Position numbers and translations under genes: made by a program
Shown here: positions 1 through 7,293 of the stretch, in pieces
How positions within the stretch are numbered: the stretch's first letter is position 1
How the letters are laid out: each line of letters begins with the position of its first letter
Notes under the pieces: generated by a model
What the model saw: the letters and a program-made list of their open reading frames with translations, nothing else
The model's database searches: none
Told to the model about the DNA's origin: nothing
Source: Funneliformis mosseae
Taxonomy: Eukaryota; Glomeromycota; Glomeromycetes; Glomerales; Glomeraceae
Assembly (NCBI GenBank): GCA_910592005.1
Contig: CAJVPP010003629.1
Span: 1-11,153, forward strand
DNA length: 11,153 bases
Direction: 5' to 3'

Positions 1-71
1 TCAGTTTTAACTTTAAATTTTGAGTTTTATGTTATCCCAAAAAGTGTTCAGAGACTTTTGGTGACCCTCTG
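1..71. mobile_element. Terminal part of a Tc1/mariner-like element
   Basis: Read on the minus strand from position 73, the sequence begins TA, then CAGAGGGTCACCAAAAGTCT, followed by CTGAACAC. A TA target dinucleotide (72-73) followed by CAG and a GTCACCAAAAGTCTC core is the usual look of Tc1/mariner terminal inverted repeats. The element would run off the left edge, so neither its other end nor its transposase can be seen. The call rests on resemblance to the family's termini as I know them. A chance match is possible. Confidence 0.45.
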
Positions 72-73
72 TA

Positions 74-373
74 TATGGTAGTTAGATTAATCCGTAGTAT
101 TCAGATTATATTAAGTAGGATAAAGTTCAATTTGAAAAAAATATTTTGTAATTTCTCTACTCATGGTCGATGGGGTAAAAATAATATTATAACTTTTTGC
201 AGGCTCTTTATGAGGCTATGAGCTTTGATTGAAATATCTTTTATATATATTTGAAAATTGTGAGTAGTAGGATATGTGAAAAAAATATATAGCTATGGAA
301 CCCCCATTTCAAATCTAAGAATAATTTGTATTATAATCACATTTTAGTAAAATATTCGCGTTAGAGCTAATAT
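74..373. other. AT-rich spacer, no gene seen
   Basis: I find no open frame of meaningful length, no RNA gene and no clear repeat in this stretch between the transposon end and the small minus-strand gene. Confidence 0.5.
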
Positions 374-990
374 TTATTTCTGTCCTAAAACATTTGTTTT
401 AGTAAATACATCATATAAAGCACTTGGTCTATGCTTCGATAAAGCTAAATTTGGGTGATGGAGAAATTTTATAAGTACATTATTCCTCCAAGCTTTTGTC
501 TCTTCATGTTCCTAGCATAATTTTAATAGTTAACATAAAGTATAATTATGTTAATTAGCTTTAAGTAAAATTTGTAATAGATTTATTTTTTCGTTAATTA
601 CTATTAGCAAACTTTTCTCTGATACAATACTCCAAATATGATAGGAGATAAAAGAAAGATATACTCTTAATATTGACAATTTATGTAAAGACAGAATCAA
701 AAGCCTTTTTTCTTTCCAATGCATATACCCTTCGAGTAGTAATTTACGATATACTGGTCTATTTATAGCTATTATGCGATTAGTTTTGGGATTATAGATT
801 TTTTTGCAAGTTTTACCCTCGGGCTCGCGTTCTATCAGTTGATCTAATATATCTATAGTGTTAGTATGAAAAGATAATTTATCTTATTATAATACTGATT
901 AATTTAAATACATATTTTATTATAAAATTAAAAGTGAAAGAAAGTTTTATATCCTAAAATACTTCTGTGGCTCGCTTTATTTGCATACAT
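374..990 (-). CDS. Possible three-exon gene with 2-cysteine-adaptor-like motif
   Basis: Proposed exons on the minus strand are 990-963, 852-602 and 511-374, giving 417 nt, an ATG at 988-990, a TAA at 374-376 and 138 residues. The middle exon reads GKTCKKIYNPKTNRIIAINR, then PVYRKLLLEGY (814-725). The Cys, Asn-Pro, Thr-x-Arg-x-Ile, Tyr-x-x-Leu and Gly order resembles the 2-cysteine adaptor domain known from large DNA viruses and multicopy fungal proteins. The second family cysteine is not where expected. The last exon (EHEETKAWRNN and on) is free of stops. Both introns have GT and AG ends, the phases agree, and the upstream one has a perfect TACTAAC. The first exon is only 28 nt and is the least certain part. 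The function is unknown, and this may be a fragment of a repeated gene. Confidence 0.38.
512..601 (-). other. Predicted spliceosomal intron 2
   Basis: The donor is GTAATTAAC at 601-593 and the acceptor ATGCTAG ends at 512, with a TTAAC branch-like motif about 20 nt before it. Length is 90 nt. Splicing removes three in-frame stops (551-553, 530-532, 512-514) and joins two open frames in phase 0. The alternative is a pseudogene read straight through these stops. Confidence 0.4.
853..962 (-). other. Predicted spliceosomal intron 1
   Basis: On the minus strand the donor would be GTATTT at 962. The branch site TACTAAC lies at 866-860 and the acceptor ACTATAG ends at 853, only seven bases after the branch motif. 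Length is 110 nt. The branch motif matches the fungal/yeast consensus exactly. The acceptor side is convincing. The donor is a guess: another GTATTT begins at 911 and would give a 59-nt intron. Confidence 0.45.
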
Positions 991-1433
991 ATCAAGAAGG
1001 ATAATACTATTTGTGAAAATAAGTACTGTAATCTCACGAGGTATTATAAACACTGGAAATTGTATAAAAATAACATAGAAAAAAACCCTACCTTATTAGT
1101 GGTTGTCGTAAATATACTGTTTCTACTACAAGATATTGTCCCAAACACTCAGCCAGATTTTATTCGTTAAATTATCAGATGAGGCAGAAGTACAAGGCTG
1201 AGATCCTTCAATCCGTAAAAACTTCTGAATTATCAGATGAGCCCCTTCGATCCAGAATCCCTGAAGCTTCAATTTCTGAATCAGATGATAGTAATGCTTC
1301 AATCCAGGTCAAAATACTAGGTAATAGGGTTATAATTAAAGGCCCAGCTCCAAAGTCATCTAGAATCTATGAAGCTCCAATTTCTGAGTCAAATGATGAG
1401 GACGATGAGGGTCTTGACCTTTTTGAGGATTAG
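958..1433 (+). pseudogene. Small Cys/His protein with acidic tail, frameshifted
   Basis: Two frames join into one sensible protein. The first (958-1090) contains ICENKYCNLTRYYKHW, and the second (1074-1433) contains SGCRKYTVSTTRYCPKH, so each half has cysteines followed by a histidine, suggesting a zinc-binding fold. The frames differ by one base and meet at an A7 run (1079-1085), where a one-base loss would explain the break. The tail (1179-1433) is rich in Ser, Glu and Asp, carries a repeated ISES motif, and ends NDEDDEGLDLFED before the TAG at 1431-1433. No ATG is seen in the first frame after the TAA at 955-957; the earliest candidate is a GTG at 967, so the true start is missing or upstream. 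The 5' end overlaps the short first exon proposed on the other strand. I do not recognise the family. Confidence 0.35.
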
Positions 1434-1609
1434 TGGTTAGCTCAAAATTTGGAGCATTAGAAATTCCCTCTGAATTATCTGCTAGAAAGTAAGCAAAAAA
1501 TATTATTTGTCGATTATTATATAAAATTTTGATAAAAGCCTACGTCTTAAAATATGTGACTGTATATTCTGACTGGAGTGAGAATTTTTTTAATGATACC
1601 TACTTGAAT

Positions 1610-1687
1610 AAGTGTAGTCTTCTTTATAATCTTATATAAAAAATTGAAAGAAGACTACACTTTTCTAGATATATATTTGGGTATAGC
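1610..1687 (+). repeat. Palindromic repeat, copy 0 (3' of the helicase pseudogene)
   Basis: Perfect 16-bp inverted arms (1610-1625 and 1647-1662; left arm AAGTGTAGTCTTCTTT) surround a 21-nt AT-rich centre containing TATATAAAA. The copy ends with the family's tail, CTAGATATATATTTGGGTAT (1665-1684). It lies just beyond the stop of the minus-strand primase-helicase pseudogene and has the same orientation as the copies upstream of that gene. The tail is interrupted by a MITE whose target duplication uses its last bases. Confidence 0.8.
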
Positions 1688-1818
1688 TAAAGATGGTCAC
1701 CGCAATTGAAAAAAATGGCGCAATTGAGTTGCAATTTGTGACGCAATTAAATTTCCTTATGGTGCAATTAAGTTGTAACTCAATTAAAATTTGAAAATAA
1801 TTATGAGGACCATCTTTA
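1688..1818. mobile_element. hAT-like MITE, copy 1
   Basis: This is a 131-bp non-coding element with 11-bp terminal inverted repeats, TAAAGATGGTC at the left and GACCATCTTTA at the right. It is flanked by a perfect 8-bp direct repeat, GGTATAGC, at 1680-1687 and 1819-1826. Target duplications of 8 bp are typical of hAT transposons. The interior holds several GCAATT motifs, mostly as CGCAATT or TGCAATT. A second copy sits at 10633-10762. The insertion lies between the gene's stop and the palindromic repeat, so it is younger than that repeat. Confidence 0.85.
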
Positions 1819-2123
1819 GGTATAGCATTAACACATATCAAATAAATTCTGAATATCTTCTGAAATTTGCATATTATCAACTTTGCTAGAACTAGAAAGA
1901 TTACCTAATAATAATTCATCAGTTGAGATTTTACTATATCCATATTGAGTATCTTTACCATTTCCCAATAAATTTCTTCCCCTGTTTGGTATGAAGGAAA
2001 CTTGGGGGTATCCTTGCTATTGAATAAACTAACTAAATAATAATATCTTTGACTCATATCAACAGCCTTAAATTTTAATCCATAAGTGGTGTAAAGGGAT
2101 GCATTTAATAAACCAAGTTTCGC

Positions 2124-4052
2124 TCAGATTGTTTTTAATCTCAATTTTTTAGCACTGCGCAATGCATCTGTATTGTCAAATACCCGAGCCATTTTAGACA
2201 CTAAACTCTGGAGATACAATGTCAATTCAGGAGAACCTATACGTGTTTTGACTTTATCAGCTTTATATCTTGATTTATCATTGATATCTCTAGCTGGTGT
2301 GCAAATTCTTAATAATTCTAGGCAAATTCGATGCCTCTCAGCCCAGGTTGCAGTTGTAAGCCTATCTTCTCTATAATCTTTACGGGAAATAGCCTCAACA
2401 GCCATTTTATTGTCAGTACTAGCATCTCGTAACTGCCTATAAGCCTTAAACCATTTCATGTGATTGTAACTCCCATACTTTGAGATGAAATTCTCAGTCA
2501 ATGATTCAGGCGAAATCTCATAACATTCCACAATATGATGCCGGTCTAAAGAGTGCATCTCTTCTAAAGTCTTCTTTGGTTTATTCTCCAATAATTCAGC
2601 AGTCTTACGATCGACAATAGTAGCATTAGATACATCCGCTATCTCCTTTGCTTTAATAATAGAGGAATTTGCCTTCACTGTTTGGAATAACGACATTATA
2701 GTATCTTCAGGTTTAGAAATGAGTTTTATAACAGAAATTACCATACCTGCATTTCGGAGAAAATCAACCATCCTCTAACCAAATAAGCGCCAGGAACAGA
2801 ATCTTTCCAACATATAGGCCACCCATAAACGAACAGTTGGTATGTCCTTATTTCAGATGATAGAATCTATATCTGAAAATATTCCTCTATTCTGAAGTTC
2901 CCAGGGGAGACATTCACGTTTGGTATTCAACAACCATTGGAATAATCCTTTCTCTGTGACTGGAATGTTAGAAGATCTCTGCTCAATATGACATATATAA
3001 TCTTTAATGCATCACATGCGAAATAGCATCTGATTCGTTTCGGCATTCGTTTCTATATAGCTGTTAAAGATGCAGAATGCTCATTCAAACTTAGAATTAG
3101 TGCAAGATACTCCTATCTTTAGAGTACTAATATAGGCAACTAGGTCTACGTCTTTCCATGATTCTTTTATGTTGCTGAAGTCATGAGCCTTTTTCACCGG
3201 ATCAGACTTGCCATGATATCCCTTGATCCGTAATTCTGGAAAATCAGTCTTAAGTGTACGAATAATTCCTTGCATATCTTTTCTGAGGTGGCAGATGAGT
3301 GATGCACTGGTTCGATTCTCAAAAGGTAATGAAGATATCTGCTTGACCCAATCCCAAAGTTCGGTTAATACAGTCTCTTTATTAGGAGCCAAGCGGAATG
3401 TCTTATCTTTTTGGAGTTGATAAGTATTGTGGATAATAGAGAATGGTTTATCCTTATGAAGAGCTTTAATCCATTCGATATTTAGATCAGTTATGTCATT
3501 ATCCATAACAATAATACGCCTAGCCTCTTGGATTAATTTATATAACTTTTCTATCGATTGACCTGCCGGGTGACTTTGTGCTTAAGCAATTATAGATACT
3601 ATTTCATCAAGCCATAAGTCATATTGGATTGGAAGACATTTGCATTTTTTATCACATTTGCAATTATTAGTAATGCGATGTAAGCTCTCTATCTGACACA
3701 CAACCCTTTTGTGATCAGGAAGATTTATATTACCATTAATATCGCAATATGATTTGAGATTGAGTCTTGTAGTAACAGCATTAGAATAAGAGTGACACGT
3801 AGATAATACAAGCAAATTTACATCATCGGAAATAGTGAGATGTTCAAGAACATAGGTTTTTCCAGTTTCCCAAGGTGACCCTACATAAATATCATCTTCA
3901 TTGGGTAATGGTCTTACATATCTCTCCTTATATGTTTCTGTTGCTGAAAGAGGCTCATTATACTTGACCCAAGATGGTATTTTTACAAAGGCTTTAGGGA
4001 AACTCGGAACCTTTACCTTGTGAGAGGGTTGCGAAAATTTTTTATTTTTTTG
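2124..4052 (-). other. UL9-like SF2 helicase region of the pseudogene
   Basis: Walker A reads GSPWETGKT (3855-3881) and motif II is LWLDEIVS with Asp-Glu at 3603-3608. Then come VMDNDITDLN, YHGKSD, and a motif V-like STLKIGVSC (about 3096-3125). Motif VI is QMLFRM followed by a TGA at 3012-3014, exactly where a second arginine of a Q-x-x-x-R-x-R motif is expected. This set matches superfamily 2 helicases related to the herpesvirus origin-binding protein (Pfam Herpes_ori_bp). The part after 2771 is a family-specific C-terminal region without a motif I can name. Six stops lie between 3582 and 2124, so no functional helicase can be made. Confidence 0.75.
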
Positions 4053-4852
4053 CTAAATTTTTTCCGCAATATATGGGTCACATTCAAAAACATCCCCTAG
4101 TTCATCACTATTCTGCCAAAAGCATTTTACGATGAACCTCTCACTGCTAGCGTATACATAACCAAACCACCTCTGATCTTTGTCATGTATACGTTTACAT
4201 AGTGAACATTCTAGTAGAGCTTTCCGGTTAAAATATACGAAGATTTCTGAGTCCTTTTCTTCGATAGTCCAACCTTTAAGATAGTTAGAGTGTTTTTGTA
4301 AAACTAAGTCTGCGTATTTTTGTAATATATCCTGACCTACGGATATTCTTAACAGATTATTATTTTTTTCTATGCTAAGCATCTAGGTCTTACTTCAAGA
4401 CACAAACTAGCAGGTGGTTAGACTCTAGTATGGTCAAGTTCATTCCACCCATTATTTATCAAATATAATAGGATGCGTTTCACATGACCTTTTTTTGCTG
4501 AACTGATAAGACGAAGATTAAAATTTTGATCAGGCAATCTTTTATCAATATACTTGCTAAACGTTTTCCCGGTTAAGGTATATACTAATTCAGTGAATGC
4601 TTTAAGCTCATGATGATCTATAAGAAGAGCCAGCGCATATATAATATGGTAGCTACACTTGCTAGGGTCTGATGATGTAGCAATTACTAATCCTTTAAGA
4701 ATGTCTTTCTAACTACAATCAAGGATACGATACAAAGCTCTTGTAAAAGAGCAACAGATTCAGATGAATACTTCCTCTGCCTTAATATCAGTTATTTTCA
4801 TATCTTCCTGTGAAGCATCTATATCAATTACGGCTCTTAAAGGTTTTAACCA
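4053..4852 (-). other. Primase-like region of the pseudogene (AEP fold plus zinc motif)
   Basis: Three motifs occur in the order expected of archaeo-eukaryotic primases. AVIDIDAS has the metal-binding Asp-Ile-Asp at 4817-4825. Ser-Tyr-His lies in CSYHIIYA at 4646-4654. A third Asp lies in KYIDKRLP (4544-4546), followed by the basic stretch LRLISSAKKG. After the second frameshift comes LECSLCKRIHDKDQRWFG (Cys 4206-4208, His 4185-4187), then a Cys at 4122-4124. This resembles the Cys/His zinc site of UL52/PrimPol-type primases. The domain call comes from motif order and spacing, not a search. The motifs are intact but sit in frames broken by stops at 4760, 4709, 4418 and 4053. Confidence 0.6.
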
Positions 4853-5445
4853 TTAATACATTCATGAATTCCAGATAAGCTATATACTTTAGAAATGTCA
4901 TCGGCAACAGAAAATTTGGGAGCATGATTACTATCTTGGTTGATTTTGATAACTAATTTATCTTTCACCTTACTTCGGTCATAAGCGTTATATAAACTAG
5001 ACCCCTTTTCATTCAGAAAGAGAAATGAATAAATTGGAAGACATTCTAATGACCCCTTTTCATCTAACATATCTCTAGGTGATGATGAGAGAATTTCCTG
5101 AATGACACTTACCAAATCTTTAGGAGAAAATTTATCATTAAACTTTTCCTTCCTTAAAGTATATGTTGCATTAACATTTCGCTCTTGTATATTTGGAAGC
5201 TGAACTAATAGAGTCTCAGTAATGCTGGTTGAAGCGCAGGGAGCTTCTTCATTATCAGATTTATAATTAGACTTATAATAATTATAAACATCTGATCCCA
5301 AATTAGATTTATGATCAGAATAACTGCTTGAGTCGCTTAAATATTCATCAGGGTTAGCGCCGTCATAGCGGGCGAGAGTTCCAATGCGATCAGTTTGGTC
5401 AAAAATAGTTGAGGTATATATGTTGACAGTAGGTAAAGTTATTAT

Positions 5446-5534
5446 ATCTCGGATATATTTAATTAATTTTTTTTACCCTTCGAAAAAAGATATATAGCAA
5501 GCTAGTAAGTAAATCGTAAATAAAAGACAAGCAG
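5446..5534. other. Leader between pseudogene and palindrome array
   Basis: This is an AT-rich gap upstream of the pseudogene's N terminus, with a T-run at 5467-5474. Its right part (GTAAATCGTAAATAAAAGACA, about 5508-5529) recurs in altered form at about 5945-5964 before palindrome copy D. The repeated unit is therefore longer than the palindrome. No promoter motif can be assigned with confidence. Confidence 0.4.
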
Positions 5535-5622
5535 ATATATCTGAAAAAGTGTAGTCTTCTCCGTAATCTATTATATAAAAATTGGAAGAAGACTACACTT
5601 TTCTAGATATATACTTGGGTAT
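5535..5622 (+). repeat. Palindromic repeat, copy A
   Basis: Arms of 26 nt (5535-5560 and 5587-5612) pair with two mismatches, around an AT-rich centre of 26 nt containing ATTATATAAAA. The tail CTAGATATATACTTGGGTAT follows at 5603-5622 and overlaps the right arm. This copy lies directly upstream of the primase-helicase pseudogene and closely matches copy 0, which lies directly downstream of it. Confidence 0.85.
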
Positions 5623-5652
5623 GTATAACCTCCACGTAATATAGAGGTATAC
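5623..5652. repeat. Short degenerate palindrome beside copy A
   Basis: GTATAACCTC (5623-5632) faces GAGGTATAC (5644-5652) across a short centre reading CACGTAATATA. The ACGTAAT part of the centre also occurs in copy E, and similar sequence is in copies A and B. This looks like a shortened member of the palindrome family. Confidence 0.45.
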
Positions 5653-5718
5653 AAAAAGAGATACAAAGTTGGCTGGTCCCTCTTGAACACTCAGAGACTC
5701 AAATAAATATATTCTCTC

Positions 5719-5794
5719 TAGGGTAGTCTTCTGCGTAATTATTATATAAAATATTGGTAGAAGACTATCCTAATACTAGTATATACTCGGGTAT
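5719..5794 (+). repeat. Palindromic repeat, copy B
   Basis: The left arm TAGGGTAGTCTTCT (5719-5732) and right arm AGAAGACTATCCTA (5759-5772) pair with one mismatch around a centre containing ATTATATAAAA. The tail CTAGTATATACTCGGGTAT is at 5776-5794. Confidence 0.8.
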
Positions 5795-5800
5795 ATTATC

Positions 5801-5877
5801 TAGGGTAGTCTTCTTCAGAATCTTTATATAAAATAATGGAAGAAGACTACCTTATTACTAGTATGTATCTGGGTGTG
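5801..5877 (+). repeat. Palindromic repeat, copy C
   Basis: Perfect 13-bp arms, GGTAGTCTTCTTC (5804-5816) and its complement (5839-5851), enclose a centre containing TTTATATAAAA. The tail is at 5858-5877 and is more diverged (CTAGTATGTATCTGGGTGTG). Confidence 0.8.
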
Positions 5878-5970
5878 ACATAAAGGCTATATCTCGATGG
5901 TATATACTCAGATATAGTATAACCTCTGCGTAAAACTTCGTCAGTAAATCATAAAAGAAATACAACTTGA

Positions 5971-6058
5971 TATACCCTAAAAAGTGTAGGCTTCTTCATA
6001 AACTATTATATAAAAATTGGAAAAAGACTACACTTTCCTAAGTATATACTCAGGTATG
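5971..6058 (+). repeat. Palindromic repeat, copy D
   Basis: The arms at 5971-5996 and 6021-6046 are imperfect. The GTGTAG/CTACAC part pairs fully and the outer TATAC/GTATA also pairs. The centre again contains CTATTATATAAAAATTGG. The tail ends CTCAGGTATG at 6058. Confidence 0.75.
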
Positions 6059-6064
6059 ATATAA

Positions 6065-6137
6065 CCTTCTACGTAATCTATTATATAAAAACTACAGCAG
6101 AAGGCTACACTTTTCTAGACATATACTCAGGTATGGT
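6065..6137 (+). repeat. Palindromic repeat, copy E, left arm truncated
   Basis: Only six bases of the left arm remain (CCTTCT, 6065-6070), facing AGAAGG (6099-6104). The right side continues with CTACACTTTT and the tail CTAGACATATACTCAGGTAT. The left half abuts the tail of copy D, so it was probably lost when the two copies were joined. Confidence 0.65.
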
Positions 6138-6353
6138 ATAAATAGGTTGGCTATGATAATACATATTATACCTCTAACTTCAGACACGAAATTGACATAC
6201 ATGTAAAAGTGAAGGCTTCTCTGTAATCATTGTATAAAATATTAGGAGAAGCCTTCATCTTTCTAGACATGTACTTAGGTATAGTATAAATGAGCCAGCT
6301 ATGATAATACATATTGCATCTCCAACCTCAGACACAAAATTGGCATACATGTA
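6122..6353 (+). repeat. Direct duplication around palindrome copy F
   Basis: Bases 6122-6205 and 6270-6353 are about 84-bp direct repeats spaced 148 bp apart. Both contain GGTAT(G/A)GTATAAAT, then GCTATGATAATACATATT, CAGACAC and ACATACATGTA-like ends. Palindrome F lies between them and uses their edges. Most differences between the two repeats are transitions. Confidence 0.7.
6198..6284 (+). repeat. Palindromic repeat, copy F
   Basis: The core arms GAAGGCTTCTC (6211-6221) and GAGAAGCCTTC (6246-6256) pair perfectly. The outer TACATGT (6198-6204) and ACATGTA (6267-6273) also pair, with a few unpaired bases between. Both arms differ from the other copies in matching ways. The centre has TGTATAAAA instead of TATATAAAA. 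Confidence 0.75.
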
Positions 6354-6757
6354 CTGGCAATGAATAGGCAATAGTTAGGTAATAAAATAGTATCAGCTTC
6401 GATCTTTCAAATTGTATATCTCAAAACCACTTTATCCTAGTAATCAAATGGGTTAGACATGATCCCTTGAAAGTTACGTGAATTGAACTTTTTTACATAT
6501 AGTACTCGCATAGATATTACCATACCCGATATTTACTTTATATTCGATTAAGATGAAATATGATAGAAACACTTACGGAATATGAATATACTTTATAAGA
6601 TGAATAAGATAAACATTATACTTACTCATTTTGTAATAATGATCTAATAACATCTCGTAAAATTATGTATTGAATTTTGTATGACAGGCTGTCATTGAAA
6701 ATAAAGGTAGCAAATTAACTGCGCTATCTGTCATCTTTTTTTTATACCACTTCAGCC
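6354..6757. other. Spacer without recognisable gene
   Basis: I see no coding frame. Two small features are present: the palindrome TGACAGGCTGTCA at 6682-6694, and an eight-T run at 6736-6743. The T-run comes just after GCTATCTGTCAT, which repeats half of that palindrome. A short Pol III transcript ending at the T-run is possible, but no A or B box was identified. Confidence 0.4.
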
Positions 6758-6940
6758 CTAGAAAGGCAACCAAATAGGCGTAAAGAAAAGGCACTCTAAC
6801 ATAGAATCTAACATCCAATCAGGCACAGGAGGCCAGCATCCTTAACATAAAACCAAATATCTAAACAGCTACAGAAAGCCGGTATTAACAATATAAAATT
6901 TATCATCTAAACGAATTAGGAATAAGAAAAAAGTGGATAC
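6758..6940 (+). pseudogene. Weak coding remnant broken by TAA codons
   Basis: The frame starting LERQPNRRKEKAL (6758-6796) reads on through HPIRHRRPASLT and ISKQLQKAGINNIKF. It is interrupted by TAA at 6797, 6809, 6848 and 6908 and by TAG at 6917. The residues between stops are rich in Arg, Lys and Gln and look more protein-like than the flanks. The base composition is C-rich for this window. Each TAA would be a glutamine if its T were a C. The family is unknown and chance is possible. Confidence 0.25.
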
Positions 6941-6981
6941 TATTAGATGATGACATCACTATTAAATTAAAGCACTACATC

Positions 6982-7277
6982 TACTATTAGACTATGAAGT
7001 CACACTATATTATACAAAAAACAGTTAAAATAATGATATAAACACAAAGGAGATACCTGTACGTAAGTTATGAAGTTACCATCAGATTGTGATGTTAGAT
7101 TATGAAATTACCACCAGATTATGTAATTAGATTATGAAATTACCGGCAGACTATGAAGCTACCACTATATTATGAAGTTACTAATAGACTATAAAGTTAC
7201 CATTATATTATGAAGATATCGGTAGACTATGAAGTTACCACTATATTATGAAAACACCAGCAGACTATGAAGTTACC
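6982..7277 (+). repeat. Degenerate ~19-bp tandem repeat
   Basis: Units alternate between AGACTATGAAGTTACCAC and TATATTATGAAGTTACTA types, each 18-20 bp. About eleven units lie between 7068 and 7277, with an outlying pair at 6982-7005. Drift is moderate. No coding frame follows the repeat. It ends just before the perfect palindrome at 7294. Confidence 0.8.
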
Positions 7278-7293
7278 TTCATAACCTAATCTA

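Larger units (their letters stand above)
1828..5445 (-). pseudogene. Decayed primase-helicase (replication origin-binding protein-like)
   Basis: One protein of about 1,200 codons can be followed through three frameshifts and ten in-frame stops. By analogy it would have primed and unwound DNA at an origin. The frame runs 5445-4849. It shifts near 4846-4852 (about 4 bases lost) and has stops at 4760, 4709 and 4418. It shifts again near 4383-4386 and has stops at 4053, 3582, 3081, 3012, 2853, 2775 and 2124. It shifts once more near 1969-1975 and ends at TAA 1828-1830. Each stop position is the lowest base of its codon. No ATG is visible at the N terminus. The frame is open from 5472, and an ATA pair at 5440-5445 may mark a lost start. 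The order is an acidic N-terminal tail, a primase region, a zinc motif and an SF2 helicase. I recognise it as a multicopy family annotated in Rhizophagus as replication origin-binding protein. No introns are apparent. Confidence 0.85.

Noticed and set aside
1665..1880. Minus-strand open frame of 71 codons
   Set aside because: It runs across the MITE, its target duplications and the palindrome tail, and is in a different frame from the pseudogene end, so it is chance.
2173..2376. Plus-strand open frame of 67 codons
   Set aside because: It is antisense to the recognisable C-terminal part of the primase-helicase pseudogene and has no features of its own.
3305..3318. GGTTCGATTCTC, which resembles a tRNA B box
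   Set aside because: It lies inside the helicase coding remnant (antisense to it), and no A box, cloverleaf or terminator fits around it.
3223..3420. Plus-strand open frame of 65 codons
   Set aside because: It is antisense to the helicase region and explained as a shadow frame.
1828..5445. Intact gene read by stop-codon reassignment or programmed frameshifting
   Set aside because: All three stop codons interrupt the frame, together with three separate frameshifts, and other remnants in the window are broken in the same way.
1828..5445. Integrated herpesvirus fragment
   Set aside because: Only the helicase motifs resemble UL9. The rest is a fungal multicopy protein, and no other viral genes are nearby.
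1610..6284. TATATAAAA in each palindrome as a promoter TATA box
   Set aside because: In such AT-rich DNA the motif is weak evidence, and its location in every palindrome centre, including those far from genes, fits a structural role better.
5535..6353. CRISPR-like array
   Set aside because: The repeats are long palindromes of variable sequence with irregular spacing, there are no uniform spacers, and the genome is eukaryotic.
6682..6743. Small Pol III RNA gene ending at the T-run
   Set aside because: No internal promoter boxes or stable fold beyond a 13-base palindrome could be identified.
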